The notes under the pieces: model-generated
The model's database searches: none
What the model saw: the letters and a program-made list of their open reading frames with translations, nothing else
Told to the model about the DNA's origin: nothing
Part shown: piece after piece, positions 31,778 to 40,967 of the stretch
Position numbering within the stretch: the first letter of the stretch is position 1
Layout: every line of letters begins with the position of its first letter
Virus record (IMG/VR): IMGVR_UViG_3300005613_000092
Location: 1-50,438 of that record
DNA from: a virus
Length of the DNA: 50,438 nucleotides
Strand: one strand, 5' to 3'
Program-made: the position numbers and the translations under genes

Positions 31778-32653
31778 ATGGATAAGATGATACTAAAAGA
31801 CATGTCAGTTGTTATTAAAGAAATAAATGACAAAGACAGAACTATGACTGTGGTTGGTTCAAAAGAGATTGTTGATCGCGACAAAGACATAGTTCGTGTA
31901 GATGGTGTTAATATAAAGAACTGGAAGAAGAATCCAGTAGTACTATTAAACCACAAGCGCACCGACTTCCCTGTGGCAAAAGGTGTTGGTAAGAAAGTAT
32001 GGATAGATGGCAATAAACTTATGTTCAAGATACAGTTTGCTACTGAGGAAGAGTATCCAATAGCAGATATAGCGTATAAATTATACAAAGGTGGATATAT
32101 GAATGCGTTCTCTATGGGGTTTATTCCTAATTTCGAGAAAACAGAATATCCAGAGAAACGCAAGGATGGTGCTGTAAGAATATTCAATGAAGTAGAACTG
32201 CTTGAGCTTTCAGCCGTTCCTGTTCCTGCTAATCAACAAGCATTGATGGCTAGTGTTAATAAAGCCTGGGATGATAATGTTTTGGATGGCAGTGAGCTAA
32301 ACCAGTGGGAAGAGATGATAAAAGAATTAACACAAATCGACAAAGAAATCGACGAGGAAACTACCATCGAAACTGCCGTCGAAGATGCATTAGAGAAGGC
32401 TGCTGCCACTATCGAAGATCTTACAGCTGCTTTAGAAGACAGCAGCAATAAAATAGCAGAATTGGAATTGCAGCTGAAAGAACAAGAGATGGAAGAAGAA
32501 ATAGATGAATTTGATAATTACCTAACAGAGATTTTTGATGAGTTTAATTCAGTCGGGAGCGCCGAAGCATCGGCAGCAGATCTCGAACAGATGAATGATA
32601 ACTGGATCGAGGATGCTCTGAATATTTTAGAGGAGACAAACAGAGATGACTAA
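31778..32653 (+). CDS. Prohead protease (S78) with coiled-coil scaffold-like tail
   Basis: 291 aa from ATG 31778 with aaagggag. Residues ~1-155 are the HK97 prohead protease. PVVLLNHKRTDFPVAKG holds the catalytic His, and GYMNAFSMGFIP the catalytic Ser. Residues ~185-240 form an acidic coiled coil (AAATIEDLTAALEDSSNKIA), so the protein may also carry a scaffold function, as seen in fused protease-scaffolds. The gene overlaps the capsid gene by 8 bases. Confidence 0.9.
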   Translation: MDKMILKDMSVVIKEINDKDRTMTVVGSKEIVDRDKDIVRVDGVNIKNWKKNPVVLLNHKRTDFPVAKGVGKKVWIDGNKLMFKIQFATEEEYPIADIAYKLYKGGYMNAFSMGFIPNFEKTEYPEKRKDGAVRIFNEVELLELSAVPVPANQQALMASVNKAWDDNVLDGSELNQWEEMIKELTQIDKEIDEETTIETAVEDALEKAAATIEDLTAALEDSSNKIAELELQLKEQEMEEEIDEFDNYLTEIFDEFNSVGSAEASAADLEQMNDNWIEDALNILEETNRDD

Positions 32654-33881
32654 ACAAGAACAATTAGCAGGACTTATCAAAGAGAAAGCTCAAGAAGCTA
32701 CTAGTGAAGTTAAAACTGAAATGGAAGCAAAATGGGCTGCTCAAGATGAGACTAATGCTAAAATACTAGAGGAGAACACAGAGCTGAAAGCGCAGATTGA
32801 TGCTATGCAGGATAAGAAGTTCAAGAGTTCTGGCAAGTTTGGTGATACTGTATATCAGTATAAAGGATATAATCCTGAGCATAATAAGAACTTCAAGGGC
32901 ACTCTTACTGAGAGTGAAGCAGAGCAAGTAGCCAGCGTTTACTGCAAGATGGTAAAAGATGCTGGTGGTTTTACTAATTCTCAACTGACTAATCTCGAAG
33001 CGAAAGCAATCGACTTTGCGAGTGAAATGCCTCAGGGATATGGTTCTACGGTATTGGGCCTGGGAGAACTTTTCAGTTCAGGTCTGAGATATATGAATGT
33101 TATTAATATTGATGCACCTGTATTTACCGCACCTGTGAAAGCAACTCGTGAAACTTCTGATGCTCAAGCATCAGCCACGGCTAATACTGCTACTTCTATT
33201 ACTGCTGATAACATCGTATGGACAGTTGATACAAGAATTGGTTCATATGCGGAAGTAAGAGTAGATCAGTTGGAAGATGCTGCTTTTGATATTGTAAATG
33301 GTTGGGTTGTGCCGCTGCAGGCAGAAGGCATTGGACAGTATGTAGATGCTGAGGTGTTTAATGGCACTAATAGTATATTTACTACTAGTATTATAGACTG
33401 CACTGCTTCAGTAACAGCATCAGGAGCAGTAGCCACTGCGGCGCTTATTACTTATGCTAATCTTAATACTATGTATCATTCAGTAGAATGGGAAAGAGGA
33501 TTAGGAGACTGCAAGTGGTTTGGTTCAAGACCTGCTTTAAGTGATATTAGAGGTCTGGTGGATACTTATGGGCTTCCGATCATGCAGACAGTTCCTGTTG
33601 CCGGCAAACCATTTATGACAGTGATGGGTTCTGAATTTGTAATCACACCTGTGATTGCTGATGCACCTGCTAATGGTGCTATGAGATTATGTTTTGGAGA
33701 TCCAAAGCATTATACTATCGTATTAAGAGGTTCATTAACCAATCTTGTTAATCCATATATCAAAATGAAAGAAGATGTTGTGCAATTTATTGCTAAACTG
33801 AGAGCAGATGGCAATGTCGATGACAACGCCACGGCCTCAAGTTCTGGTGCATGGACAGTTATGTCAAGGGTGGATGAATAA
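32646..33881 (+). CDS. Major capsid protein, HK97 fold
   Basis: 411 aa from ATG 32646. Residues 1-60 are a helical delta domain likely removed by the protease. The body has the typical MPQGYGSTVLGLGELFSSGL segment, then beta-rich P and A domains (SADAQASATANTA-type insertion near 180, VMGSEFVITPVI near 335) and a YTIVLRGSL end. Position after the protease and before the connectors supports the call. Confidence 0.9.
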   Translation: MTKQEQLAGLIKEKAQEATSEVKTEMEAKWAAQDETNAKILEENTELKAQIDAMQDKKFKSSGKFGDTVYQYKGYNPEHNKNFKGTLTESEAEQVASVYCKMVKDAGGFTNSQLTNLEAKAIDFASEMPQGYGSTVLGLGELFSSGLRYMNVINIDAPVFTAPVKATRETSDAQASATANTATSITADNIVWTVDTRIGSYAEVRVDQLEDAAFDIVNGWVVPLQAEGIGQYVDAEVFNGTNSIFTTSIIDCTASVTASGAVATAALITYANLNTMYHSVEWERGLGDCKWFGSRPALSDIRGLVDTYGLPIMQTVPVAGKPFMTVMGSEFVITPVIADAPANGAMRLCFGDPKHYTIVLRGSLTNLVNPYIKMKEDVVQFIAKLRADGNVDDNATASSSGAWTVMSRVDE

Positions 33882-33928
33882 AATAAAACTATAATAAAAC
33901 TATAATAAAACTATAGACGGACTATTAT

Positions 33929-33952
33929 GCGGGGGGAGCAGTCTCCTCCCGC
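33929..33952 (+). promoter_or_regulatory. GC-rich hairpin after the capsid gene
   Basis: gcggggggag-cagt-ctcctcccgc forms a 10-pair stem (one G-U) with a 4-base loop, in otherwise AT-rich DNA. No T tract follows, so it is more likely an RNA-stability or processing element, or a weak attenuator, than a terminator. Just upstream, aataaaactat is repeated three times (33882-33914). Confidence 0.7.
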
Positions 33953-33971
33953 GTATGAAAGGAAAGCAGTC

Positions 33972-34157
33972 ATGACAATAAACAGAAATACTAAAATAGG
34001 AAAGATGATAGATAACAAGCGTGTGGTATATCAGTGTCTTAAATGTGATGGGAAATTCATTGGCGATGCTGACACCAATATCAGCAAATGTCCTTTTTGC
34101 AGATGGACAAATAAAATAGTAATAGTAGAAAACCTAGTAGTAGTAAAAGGAGTATAA
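33972..34157 (+). CDS. 61-aa zinc-ribbon protein in the head module
   Basis: ATG 33972 with gaaaggaaag. YQCLKCDGKF and ISKCPFCRW make two CxxC pairs. Small zinc ribbons between capsid and connector genes are not core virion parts; role unknown. Confidence 0.7.
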   Translation: MTINRNTKIGKMIDNKRVVYQCLKCDGKFIGDADTNISKCPFCRWTNKIVIVENLVVVKGV

Positions 34158-34158
34158 C

Positions 34159-34746
34159 ATGTCACTAACAACACTATCAGGAGTAAACGCATATAAAGGA
34201 TGGACGACTGGGGAGAATACTGCAAGAGACACTCAGATAACTGCCATGATAGACGGCATTTCCGCCAGGTTTGAAACATACTGTGATAGGAAGTTTAATT
34301 CAGCAACATACACTCAATATTATAATGGCGAGGGCGGAAGACATCTGTATCTGGATCAGTATCCTATTACTTCTATTGCCAACATATGGAGTGATGCTTC
34401 CTGGGTATGGGGCAGTGGAACACTTGTCAGCGGAACTAAATATAGAATAGTTCAGAATGGACAAGGTGTTGTGTTTTATGATACTATTACTAAAGGAGAG
34501 CAGAATATAAAGATTACTTATACTGCTGGTTATACTGCTATACCTGCTGACTTGCAGGAAGCATGCAACGAGGAAACAGCAGATGCATGGAAAGATTCTA
34601 CTAAAAGCACAGGTGCTGTTAAGTCCAAGACACTGCCTGACGGAAGTGTTGTGTATGGCGAGGGCGGGAGTTCTGGATATACTCCTCCATTTAAAGCTGC
34701 TACTATGGATATACTAGAAAGATACAGGAATAAGCATATAGTATGA
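34159..34746 (+). CDS. Head-tail connector (gp6-like)
   Basis: 195 aa from ATG 34159. Early MIDGISARFETYCDRKFNSA and the middle beta part resemble HK97 gp6/SPP1 gp15-type adaptors. ITYTAGYTAIPADLQEACNE is the hallmark C-terminal block of this family. It would ring the portal below the packaged DNA. Confidence 0.8.
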   Translation: MSLTTLSGVNAYKGWTTGENTARDTQITAMIDGISARFETYCDRKFNSATYTQYYNGEGGRHLYLDQYPITSIANIWSDASWVWGSGTLVSGTKYRIVQNGQGVVFYDTITKGEQNIKITYTAGYTAIPADLQEACNEETADAWKDSTKSTGAVKSKTLPDGSVVYGEGGSSGYTPPFKAATMDILERYRNKHIV

Positions 34747-35138
34747 TAAAAGTAAGCATTGACATAGAAAAACTGCCTTTCAAAGAGCTGACAGATGATA
34801 TAGAGGATGCTCTAGTAACAGCTATGCGCAAAGCAATGAGATTTGCTGAAGGAGAGAGCAAGAAGCGTTTTGATACTCCCGGCAATCTGCAAGTGCAGAC
34901 AGGAACATTGAGACGATCCATATCCTCGATAGTAGAAGAGCAGCACGATAGAATAATGGGCAGCATCTTTACTAATGTCATATATGGACCGCCCCACGAG
35001 TTGGGGCTAGTTATGCGCACGCGCGCAGGATCAGTTTACAAGATGCCTTTAAGACCTTTCTTAAGACCGGCTATAGAAGAGAACATAAATAAATTAGAAG
35101 ACATTATACTAAATGAGTTGGAGAAGGAGTTAGAATGA
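34743..35138 (+). CDS. HK97 gp10-like tail-completion protein
   Basis: 131 aa, overlapping the previous stop by 4 bases. ALVTAMRKAMRFAEGESKKR, then TGTLRRSISS, and YGPPHELGLVMRTRAG follow the gp10 pattern (A-x-x-x-K ... T-G-x-L-R-x-S ... Y-x-x-x-x-E-x-G). Acts at the head-tail joint. Confidence 0.85.
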   Translation: MIKVSIDIEKLPFKELTDDIEDALVTAMRKAMRFAEGESKKRFDTPGNLQVQTGTLRRSISSIVEEQHDRIMGSIFTNVIYGPPHELGLVMRTRAGSVYKMPLRPFLRPAIEENINKLEDIILNELEKELE

Positions 35139-35557
35139 TAAGTCCAAGAAATACAGTCCTCAGTCAGTTGGAAACAGATTTAACTATGATTAGTGGAACT
35201 ACACCTTATACTGCTGATATACAGGAGATAAAAAGAGGAATCTATCATATAGATGATTTCGATGCGTTTCCTGCTATATCCTTTTGGTGTGAGAACGATG
35301 AAGTGGAAGAACGCCTTATGGGCAATACATATCTAAGAGAACTGTCCGTCTATATGTTTGGATATGCTGCTGGTGTAAGCGAAGTAACTGCTATTCATCA
35401 ATTTGAGGAAGATGTAGAATATTTCTTGGATAATGATTTCACTTACAGCAATAATGTCTTAATAGATAATGTAATATTATATGAAAAGGGAACTATCAGC
35501 ACAACAGATGATGCTGCTATGTTCTTGCTTAATTTTAGAATTAAATATGAGAAGTAA
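35135..35557 (+). CDS. Tail terminator-like protein
   Basis: 140 aa, 4-base overlap with gp10. Alpha/beta protein (VLSQLETDLTMISG, AISFWCENDEVEERLMGNTY, LRELSVYMFGY) in the usual position and size of a tail terminator or minor tail U-like protein. Family call is by position and shape. Confidence 0.65.
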   Translation: MISPRNTVLSQLETDLTMISGTTPYTADIQEIKRGIYHIDDFDAFPAISFWCENDEVEERLMGNTYLRELSVYMFGYAAGVSEVTAIHQFEEDVEYFLDNDFTYSNNVLIDNVILYEKGTISTTDDAAMFLLNFRIKYEK

Positions 35558-35584
35558 AATAATAAACAAAGGAGACATAACAAT

Positions 35585-36004
35585 ATGGCAACTTTAATGG
35601 GGCGTAATGCCAAGATTGTAACATCATCTGGTACGATTGCAGAAATGTCTGAATGGACTATTGATATTGATAATGAACTTGTTGAAGAAGCAGTATTTGG
35701 GAATGATGGCTGGAATCGTGTGCATGGCAGTTCATTAAAAGCATATGGTGGAACGATGACAGGTCTGTTAGACATTACTGATACTAACGGTCAGACATAT
35801 CTGTATGATGCTATGGTTGATGGTACTGGGCTTACTGATGTCTGGTTCTATGTAGATGCTGCAAATTATTACAAACCAGATACTGCAAGCAACGCAGATG
35901 CGTGTCTGTATATAGGTAATTACTCAGTCACTGCTGCAACTACAGATGTTATTAGATTGGAGCTTACCTTTCGCGGGAATGGACCTCTAATCCTAACATC
36001 ATAG
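35585..36004 (+). CDS. Major tail tube protein
   Basis: 139 aa from ATG 35585 with aaaggag. Beta-rich: NAKIVTSSGTIAEMSEWTID, AYGGTMTGLLDITDTNG, YIGNYSVTAATTDVIRLELT. This matches the short TP901-1/GTA-like tail tube pattern. Placed between terminator and chaperones as expected. Confidence 0.8.
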   Translation: MATLMGRNAKIVTSSGTIAEMSEWTIDIDNELVEEAVFGNDGWNRVHGSSLKAYGGTMTGLLDITDTNGQTYLYDAMVDGTGLTDVWFYVDAANYYKPDTASNADACLYIGNYSVTAATTDVIRLELTFRGNGPLILTS

Positions 36005-36096
36005 AAATATAAATAGATTTTCCTTTACCGAATTATAATTAAATTACAATTAAATTACTAATAATTACCAAACTAAATTACAAAAGGAAATACACA

Positions 36097-36306
36097 ATGA
36101 AAATCTGTTGGAAAAACATAGAGGGTCTCTGCTTAACCAAGAATGGTAGTTTTAGAAGGAACCAAACTACATATGTGTATAAAGATTCTTGTTTAAAATG
36201 TGGAGACCCTTTTTTAACAGAAAATTCCAGACAAGGTATTTATTGTAGCATAGGTTGTGCCAATTCAGTAAATGGATTTCCATCACCAGTATGGATATGG
36301 CAGTAA
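36097..36306 (+). pseudogene. N-terminal fragment of a zinc-finger homing endonuclease
   Basis: 69 aa. KICWKNIEGLCLTKNGSFRR and DSCLKCGDPF...YCSIGC match the first ~65 residues of the 47570 HNH protein (KICWDNLEDLRL, DSCKQCGDPY, YCSIQC). The NUMOD3 and HNH parts are missing. It is inserted between tube and chaperone genes and flanked by aaattac-rich AT repeats, so it is probably a truncated mobile gene. Confidence 0.8.
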
Positions 36307-36402
36307 TACAGGAGAACAATTAGAAAGATTTTTAATATCTCATAAATTACTTAAATTACATAATTACTTAAATTACCCAAAAAATTATAAAGGAGATATA
36401 CA

Positions 36403-36726
36403 ATGAAAATAAGTAGAAAGAAAATTACTAGAAAATGGTTCAACCATGAGTCTGGCGCTAAATTCGAAATTCGCCCTTTCCCATTTTCACTTTTTAACAG
36501 TGAAGTCAATGTTGAGACAAGGAAATTACAAACTACCTCACTAAAAGACCAGTTCATGCATTGTTTATGCGGATGGGAAGGTCTTAAAGATGATGATGAT
36601 AAAGAGTTCAAATATAGTGATGAGAATAAAGAATTCCTTTATGATTACTATGAAGAAATAAGGGAATTTGTTTTTGAGAAAGCACGGCTTATCAATGAAA
36701 GCGAGGATAAGGAGATAAAAAACTAA
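36403..36726 (+). CDS. Tail assembly chaperone G-like
   Basis: 107 aa from ATG 36403 with aaaggagat. Acidic helical C-terminus (DDDDKEFKYSDENKEFLYDY). It lies between tube and tape measure and ends at a slippery A AAA AAC, exactly where lambda-type G/GT chaperones shift frame. Confidence 0.75.
   Translation: MKISRKKITRKWFNHESGAKFEIRPFPFSLFNSEVNVETRKLQTTSLKDQFMHCLCGWEGLKDDDDKEFKYSDENKEFLYDYYEEIREFVFEKARLINESEDKEIKN
36717..36723 (+). promoter_or_regulatory. Programmed -1 frameshift site (A AAA AAC)
   Basis: The heptamer is in phase with the zero frame (ata aaa aac taa), directly before the stop. A -1 slip leads into an open frame that runs without stop to 37097. A gcagg/cctgc stem lies 15-30 bases downstream and gccct can pair with agggc further away. 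Confidence 0.85.
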
Positions 36727-37097
36727 TAGCCCTCGCTGCGCAGGACTCAATGCCTGCTGCTATTACCTGTGCTGAATGCAGGGCTACTGTTAAAAAGAGC
36801 AGAGGACCTGATGCAGAGCCTACTGGGTGTGATGCATGCATGAGAGTAAAAGTTATTCCAGAGAATGTAATAGTATACAATGTCATATGTGAATGGGCGC
36901 CAATCATATGGGATGGAGAGAGTATGTCTGCTGCTGGAATATGGAAAGGTTTGGAATGGTCTTATGTGAATGAAGAAGATCATCCTACTTTAGCACGGAG
37001 AATAATGGCATACTTCAGTGAGATAAGAAGACAGCAGGCAGCGAAGATGAAAGCAAAATCAGTAAAGAAACCAACTAAAACTATGGGTGGTAAGTAA
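36723..37097 (+). CDS. Tail assembly chaperone T extension (read by -1 shift)
   Basis: Continues the G frame after slippage as LIALAAQDSMPAAITCAECR, about 125 codons. It contains CAEC and CDACMRV pairs (possible zinc site) and a basic tail (KAKSVKKPTKTMGGK). An ATG at 36750 exists but has no ribosome site, which favours the fusion. The GT product usually binds the tape measure during tail assembly. Confidence 0.8.
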   Translation, partial: LIALAAQDSMPAAITCAECRATVKKSRGPDAEPTGCDACMRVKVIPENVIVYNVICEWAPIIWDGESMSAAGIWKGLEWSYVNEEDHPTLARRIMAYFSEIRRQQAAKMKAKSVKKPTKTMGGK

Positions 37098-37098
37098 A

Positions 37099-39750
37099 AT
37101 GGCTAAACGCGAAATCAAGATGGGATTGACTATTGATACTAAAAAGAGCAAGCGCAGTGTTGATAAGGTAGAGAAAGAAGTCAAGAAATTTGGTAAGACA
37201 GCAGAGAAGAGTGCTGATAAAGCAACTAGATCTTTTAATAAAACTAATACTGCATTAGATAAACTATCTAATAAGGTTAAAGGTATTACTTTCAAACAGA
37301 TGGCGATAGGTGTTACTGCTGCTGCTGCTGCTTTTGCTGCACTGACGAAAGCATCATTAGATGCTGCTGATAATATAGCGAAGACAGCAGATAAGATTGG
37401 GTTGACTACAGATGCCTTGCAGCAGTATAGATATGCTGCTCAACTGTCTGGTGTTGGAATAACTGCTCTTGATATGGGATTGCAGCGTTTTACTAGAAGA
37501 TTAGCAGAAGCACGACAGGGAATGGGAGAATTGAAAGGTGTGTTGGATCAGTATAATATTGCTGCTAAAAATGCAGATGGTTCTACTAGGTCTATGGACA
37601 GTGTTCTTGATGATTTAGCAGATGTTATTGCTGGAACTGCCGATAAGCAGGAGAGATTGCGCATTGCTTTCAAAGCATTTGATAGTGAGGGTGTTGCATT
37701 AGTCAATGTGTTAAAGAATGGTTCCAAAGGATTAGAGCAGTTCCGTCAAGAAGCAGCTGATGCTGGTATAGTATTAGAAGAAAGTTTATTGCGTCAAGCA
37801 GAAGAAGCAAACGATGCTTTATCAAGATTGTGGATGATATTAAAAACACAAATGATTGGTATATTTGGTTCTCTCGCTCCAGAGATTAAAAAAGCAGCAG
37901 ATGCTGTTGCTGAATGGATCAAACAAAACAAAGAAATAGTTAAAATTAAAATTAAAGAATGGTTTGATAAAGTTAAAACGAGTTTGGATAATATAAAAGA
38001 ACCATTAGAGTTTGCTGTTAATAATTTTGGTGAATTCGCAGCCATAGCTTTAGCTATAACAGGTATAACATTAGCAGCATGGTTTACTAGTGTAGGCACT
38101 GCTGTTGGTGTTATGGGGAAAGCAATAATAACAGGAGTTGTAGGAGCCTTTGGTTTTATGACAGCAGCATTTGTTAGAGCAAGGATGGCAGCAAAAGCAT
38201 TACAAACATTATCAACAGTAGGAAATATACAACAAGCAATGGGTGCGTCTGCTGCTGGTGCTGCAGAACTAGCTGCTGCTGCTGCTGCAGCAAAGAAACT
38301 TACAATAGCAGGCAGAGCATTGAATCTTGTGATGACTGCTGCTCCATGGTTAGGAGGGGCAGCTATATTAGGCGGTCTCTACCTTATAGCTAAATCATTT
38401 GGTGATACAACTGATAGGGTAGATGAATTTACCAAAGCATTAAAAGATGCTGATAAAGCACAGGAACAACTGATTGCGACGAAGATAGATACTAGAATAA
38501 AAGAATTGAAAATACTGTTAAATAGAGGTCCAATTGGTTTTGGAAGCATTGAAGATCCAACTGCTGATGCTGGTTATGCTATGGCACAAGCAGCGATAAG
38601 AGAGTTGGAAACATTAGAAAAGATGAAAGCGAGTATTCTGAAACCAACACCTATTGCTGATACTGGCGGTGTTGGTGGTACTGATGCTCCTGGTGGTGAT
38701 AAAGTTAAAACTTCCATGAAAGCAGCAACATTTGCCGAAGCGGCTTTATTTGAGAGAGAAAGGCGGAAACAACTAAAGAAATCTGCAGAAGAAGCATTAA
38801 AACTGCAGTTGAATTTAGCACCAGAGTTAACTCAGTGGGAAAAGATGGATATGATGTTAAATACAATAACAGCGGATTTAGCATCAGCAGAAGAAGAAGC
38901 AGAGAAATTACAATTGAATTTAGCACCAGATGTCAGTCAGTTAGAGATGATGGAGCGTCAGTTAAAAGCAATAAAAGATGAAGAACAAGCATTGTTTGAA
39001 GCACGAAGAGATTATTCAGATGCCTGGATTGCCCAACAAAAGTTTATGCTTGTAGGATGGGGTCAGATTGGATATGGTGTTCAAACAGCGATAATGCAGG
39101 CAGAGACCTGGGGAGAAACCTGGATAAGAGTGGGTAGAGAAGTCAATGATCAATTAGCAGGCAGTTTTACTGATAGTTTATGGAGTATTATAGATAGAAC
39201 CAAGTCCGCTAAACAAGCAGCAATTGACTTTGGTATGAGTATGACTAAGTGGTTGTTTGAGATTATAGTAAAACAAACTATGTTGACTGCATTAAAAACG
39301 CTGTGGGGAACTGAATCAACACAGGCATCTGCTATGGCGGCAGCAGGAAATCAACTTGAACAGGCATCAGTAGCCTCTTTGACAGCATCATATTATGCAT
39401 TGGCGGCAGCAAAGATGGCAGCAGGAGCATCTGGTATGGCTGGTGGAGCAGCAGCAGGTGTAGGTGCAATACCTATGATGGCTGGCGGTGGAAGCATAGG
39501 TGCAGGAGAAACAGCGATAATCGGTGAGAAAGGTCCAGAATTGTTCACTCCTAAAACATCTGGCAATATATTATCCAATGAAGACCTGCAAGCATTAGGT
39601 GGAGGACAGCAACCAGACATAAACTTGAGTATGACAAATATAGTATCACCAGATCTAATTGATCAATATATGGCTTCCAGCCGAGGAAAGAATTCAGTGT
39701 TAAACATTATATCTACTAACAGAAGAAGTATAAAAAGGAGATTAATGTAA
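37099..39750 (+). CDS. Tail tape measure protein
   Basis: 883 aa from ATG 37099, right after the chaperone stop. Long helical N-terminal part (DTKKSKRSVDKVEKEVKKFG), hydrophobic segments near residues 75-90, 320-360 and 420-435, Ala-rich helices, and the usual C-terminal GEKGPELFTPKTSGNILSNE. Longest gene but one, located after G/GT. By the rule of about 1.5 angstrom per residue the tail would be near 130 nm (inference). Confidence 0.92.
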   Translation: MAKREIKMGLTIDTKKSKRSVDKVEKEVKKFGKTAEKSADKATRSFNKTNTALDKLSNKVKGITFKQMAIGVTAAAAAFAALTKASLDAADNIAKTADKIGLTTDALQQYRYAAQLSGVGITALDMGLQRFTRRLAEARQGMGELKGVLDQYNIAAKNADGSTRSMDSVLDDLADVIAGTADKQERLRIAFKAFDSEGVALVNVLKNGSKGLEQFRQEAADAGIVLEESLLRQAEEANDALSRLWMILKTQMIGIFGSLAPEIKKAADAVAEWIKQNKEIVKIKIKEWFDKVKTSLDNIKEPLEFAVNNFGEFAAIALAITGITLAAWFTSVGTAVGVMGKAIITGVVGAFGFMTAAFVRARMAAKALQTLSTVGNIQQAMGASAAGAAELAAAAAAAKKLTIAGRALNLVMTAAPWLGGAAILGGLYLIAKSFGDTTDRVDEFTKALKDADKAQEQLIATKIDTRIKELKILLNRGPIGFGSIEDPTADAGYAMAQAAIRELETLEKMKASILKPTPIADTGGVGGTDAPGGDKVKTSMKAATFAEAALFERERRKQLKKSAEEALKLQLNLAPELTQWEKMDMMLNTITADLASAEEEAEKLQLNLAPDVSQLEMMERQLKAIKDEEQALFEARRDYSDAWIAQQKFMLVGWGQIGYGVQTAIMQAETWGETWIRVGREVNDQLAGSFTDSLWSIIDRTKSAKQAAIDFGMSMTKWLFEIIVKQTMLTALKTLWGTESTQASAMAAAGNQLEQASVASLTASYYALAAAKMAAGASGMAGGAAAGVGAIPMMAGGGSIGAGETAIIGEKGPELFTPKTSGNILSNEDLQALGGGQQPDINLSMTNIVSPDLIDQYMASSRGKNSVLNIISTNRRSIKRRLM

Positions 39751-40967
39751 TGGCAGCAGTATTCTGTATACCACCGAGCAAACAAAACATCAGACATAGA
39801 TGGCGCACTAGTATTCAGAAGTCCATTAGCGGGGTTGAAAAGCGCAGTGCTCTTTATACTTGGTTCAGGATGGAGATGGAGAATGAATATATAACAGGAG
39901 TGAATTCTGAATCAGTATGGATAAGAAACAACCTTAAAAAGAACATTACAGACACCTTTTATGTTCCTATATTTGCTGACAGGACTGCTTTGACATCAGG
40001 AACTGCTATATCTGGTACTACTTTCTATTGTGCGGAAACGGATTATAGACATTTCTATGAAGGTAGGGATGCAGTAGTAGTAAATCCAAGTGATTGGACT
40101 GATTACGAACAAGCAACTATTACTACTATTAGCGGCAATAATATAAACCTAAGCGCAGGAACAAGCAGTGCATGGGCTATCGGCTCTTATGTGTATCCAT
40201 TATATGGCTGCAGAATAGCATCGGCACAGGAATTAAAGAAACAAACTCAAGCAATAGATAGATGGAGCTTTGAATTCGTAGAGAAATATGAGACAGATAG
40301 AACATTTGCTTATACTGATGCTGTTTGGAATACTGCTACCTATTCAGGTATGGATGTATTTACGCACGCCCCGGCGAGAGAGTTTACACAAACATATAAT
40401 CATCCTTATGATTTAACTCAATGGATTGGCAAAGGTTTGGCTTATACCTGGTATGCCGAGGGACAGACAGAGATGGGTGTGCAGAATGAATATATCTTTG
40501 GAGCTAATAGACAGGAAGAATCTAGATACTATGTAGATGATGTTCTTAGGTTCTTTGATAAAAAGAAAGGCAGATGGGGTGCATTTATGGTTCCGACATG
40601 GTCGAAAGATATTATTGTTAATACAACCTTTTCTGGAGGACAAACAGAAATCTTTATTGATGATAATGAATATTTAGACTATTACTTTGATGGTACTGAT
40701 ATAATGGGCAAGTATATTATTATCTGGCTTAACAGCAATGATTTTGTAGTACGAAAGGTAGAATGGATGGACAGCAGCAGAATGAGACTTGATCAAGGAG
40801 TAGGGACAGATGTCCTAACACAAGCAGGTGTAGATAACTTATACATATCTTATTTAACTTATAGTAGATTCGATCAAGACGATATAGAAATACAGTATCC
40901 ATATGCTAAGGATGACATAGCAGTAGTAGCATTAAACTTCGCCGGACTAGTTGAGGAGACACCATAA
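39750..40967 (+). CDS. Distal tail protein upstream of BR0599-like gene
   Basis: 405 aa; ATG 39750 overlaps the tape measure stop. Beta-rich with RHRWRTSIQKSISGVEKRSA at the start, reminiscent of DUF2460-type tail proteins that precede DUF2163/BR0599 genes in GTA-like tails. The C-terminal half has DRWSFEFVEKYETDRTFAYT and GRWGAFMVPTWSKD. Likely a distal tail or hub-adaptor subunit. Confidence 0.7.
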   Translation: MAAVFCIPPSKQNIRHRWRTSIQKSISGVEKRSALYTWFRMEMENEYITGVNSESVWIRNNLKKNITDTFYVPIFADRTALTSGTAISGTTFYCAETDYRHFYEGRDAVVVNPSDWTDYEQATITTISGNNINLSAGTSSAWAIGSYVYPLYGCRIASAQELKKQTQAIDRWSFEFVEKYETDRTFAYTDAVWNTATYSGMDVFTHAPAREFTQTYNHPYDLTQWIGKGLAYTWYAEGQTEMGVQNEYIFGANRQEESRYYVDDVLRFFDKKKGRWGAFMVPTWSKDIIVNTTFSGGQTEIFIDDNEYLDYYFDGTDIMGKYIIIWLNSNDFVVRKVEWMDSSRMRLDQGVGTDVLTQAGVDNLYISYLTYSRFDQDDIEIQYPYAKDDIAVVALNFAGLVEETP

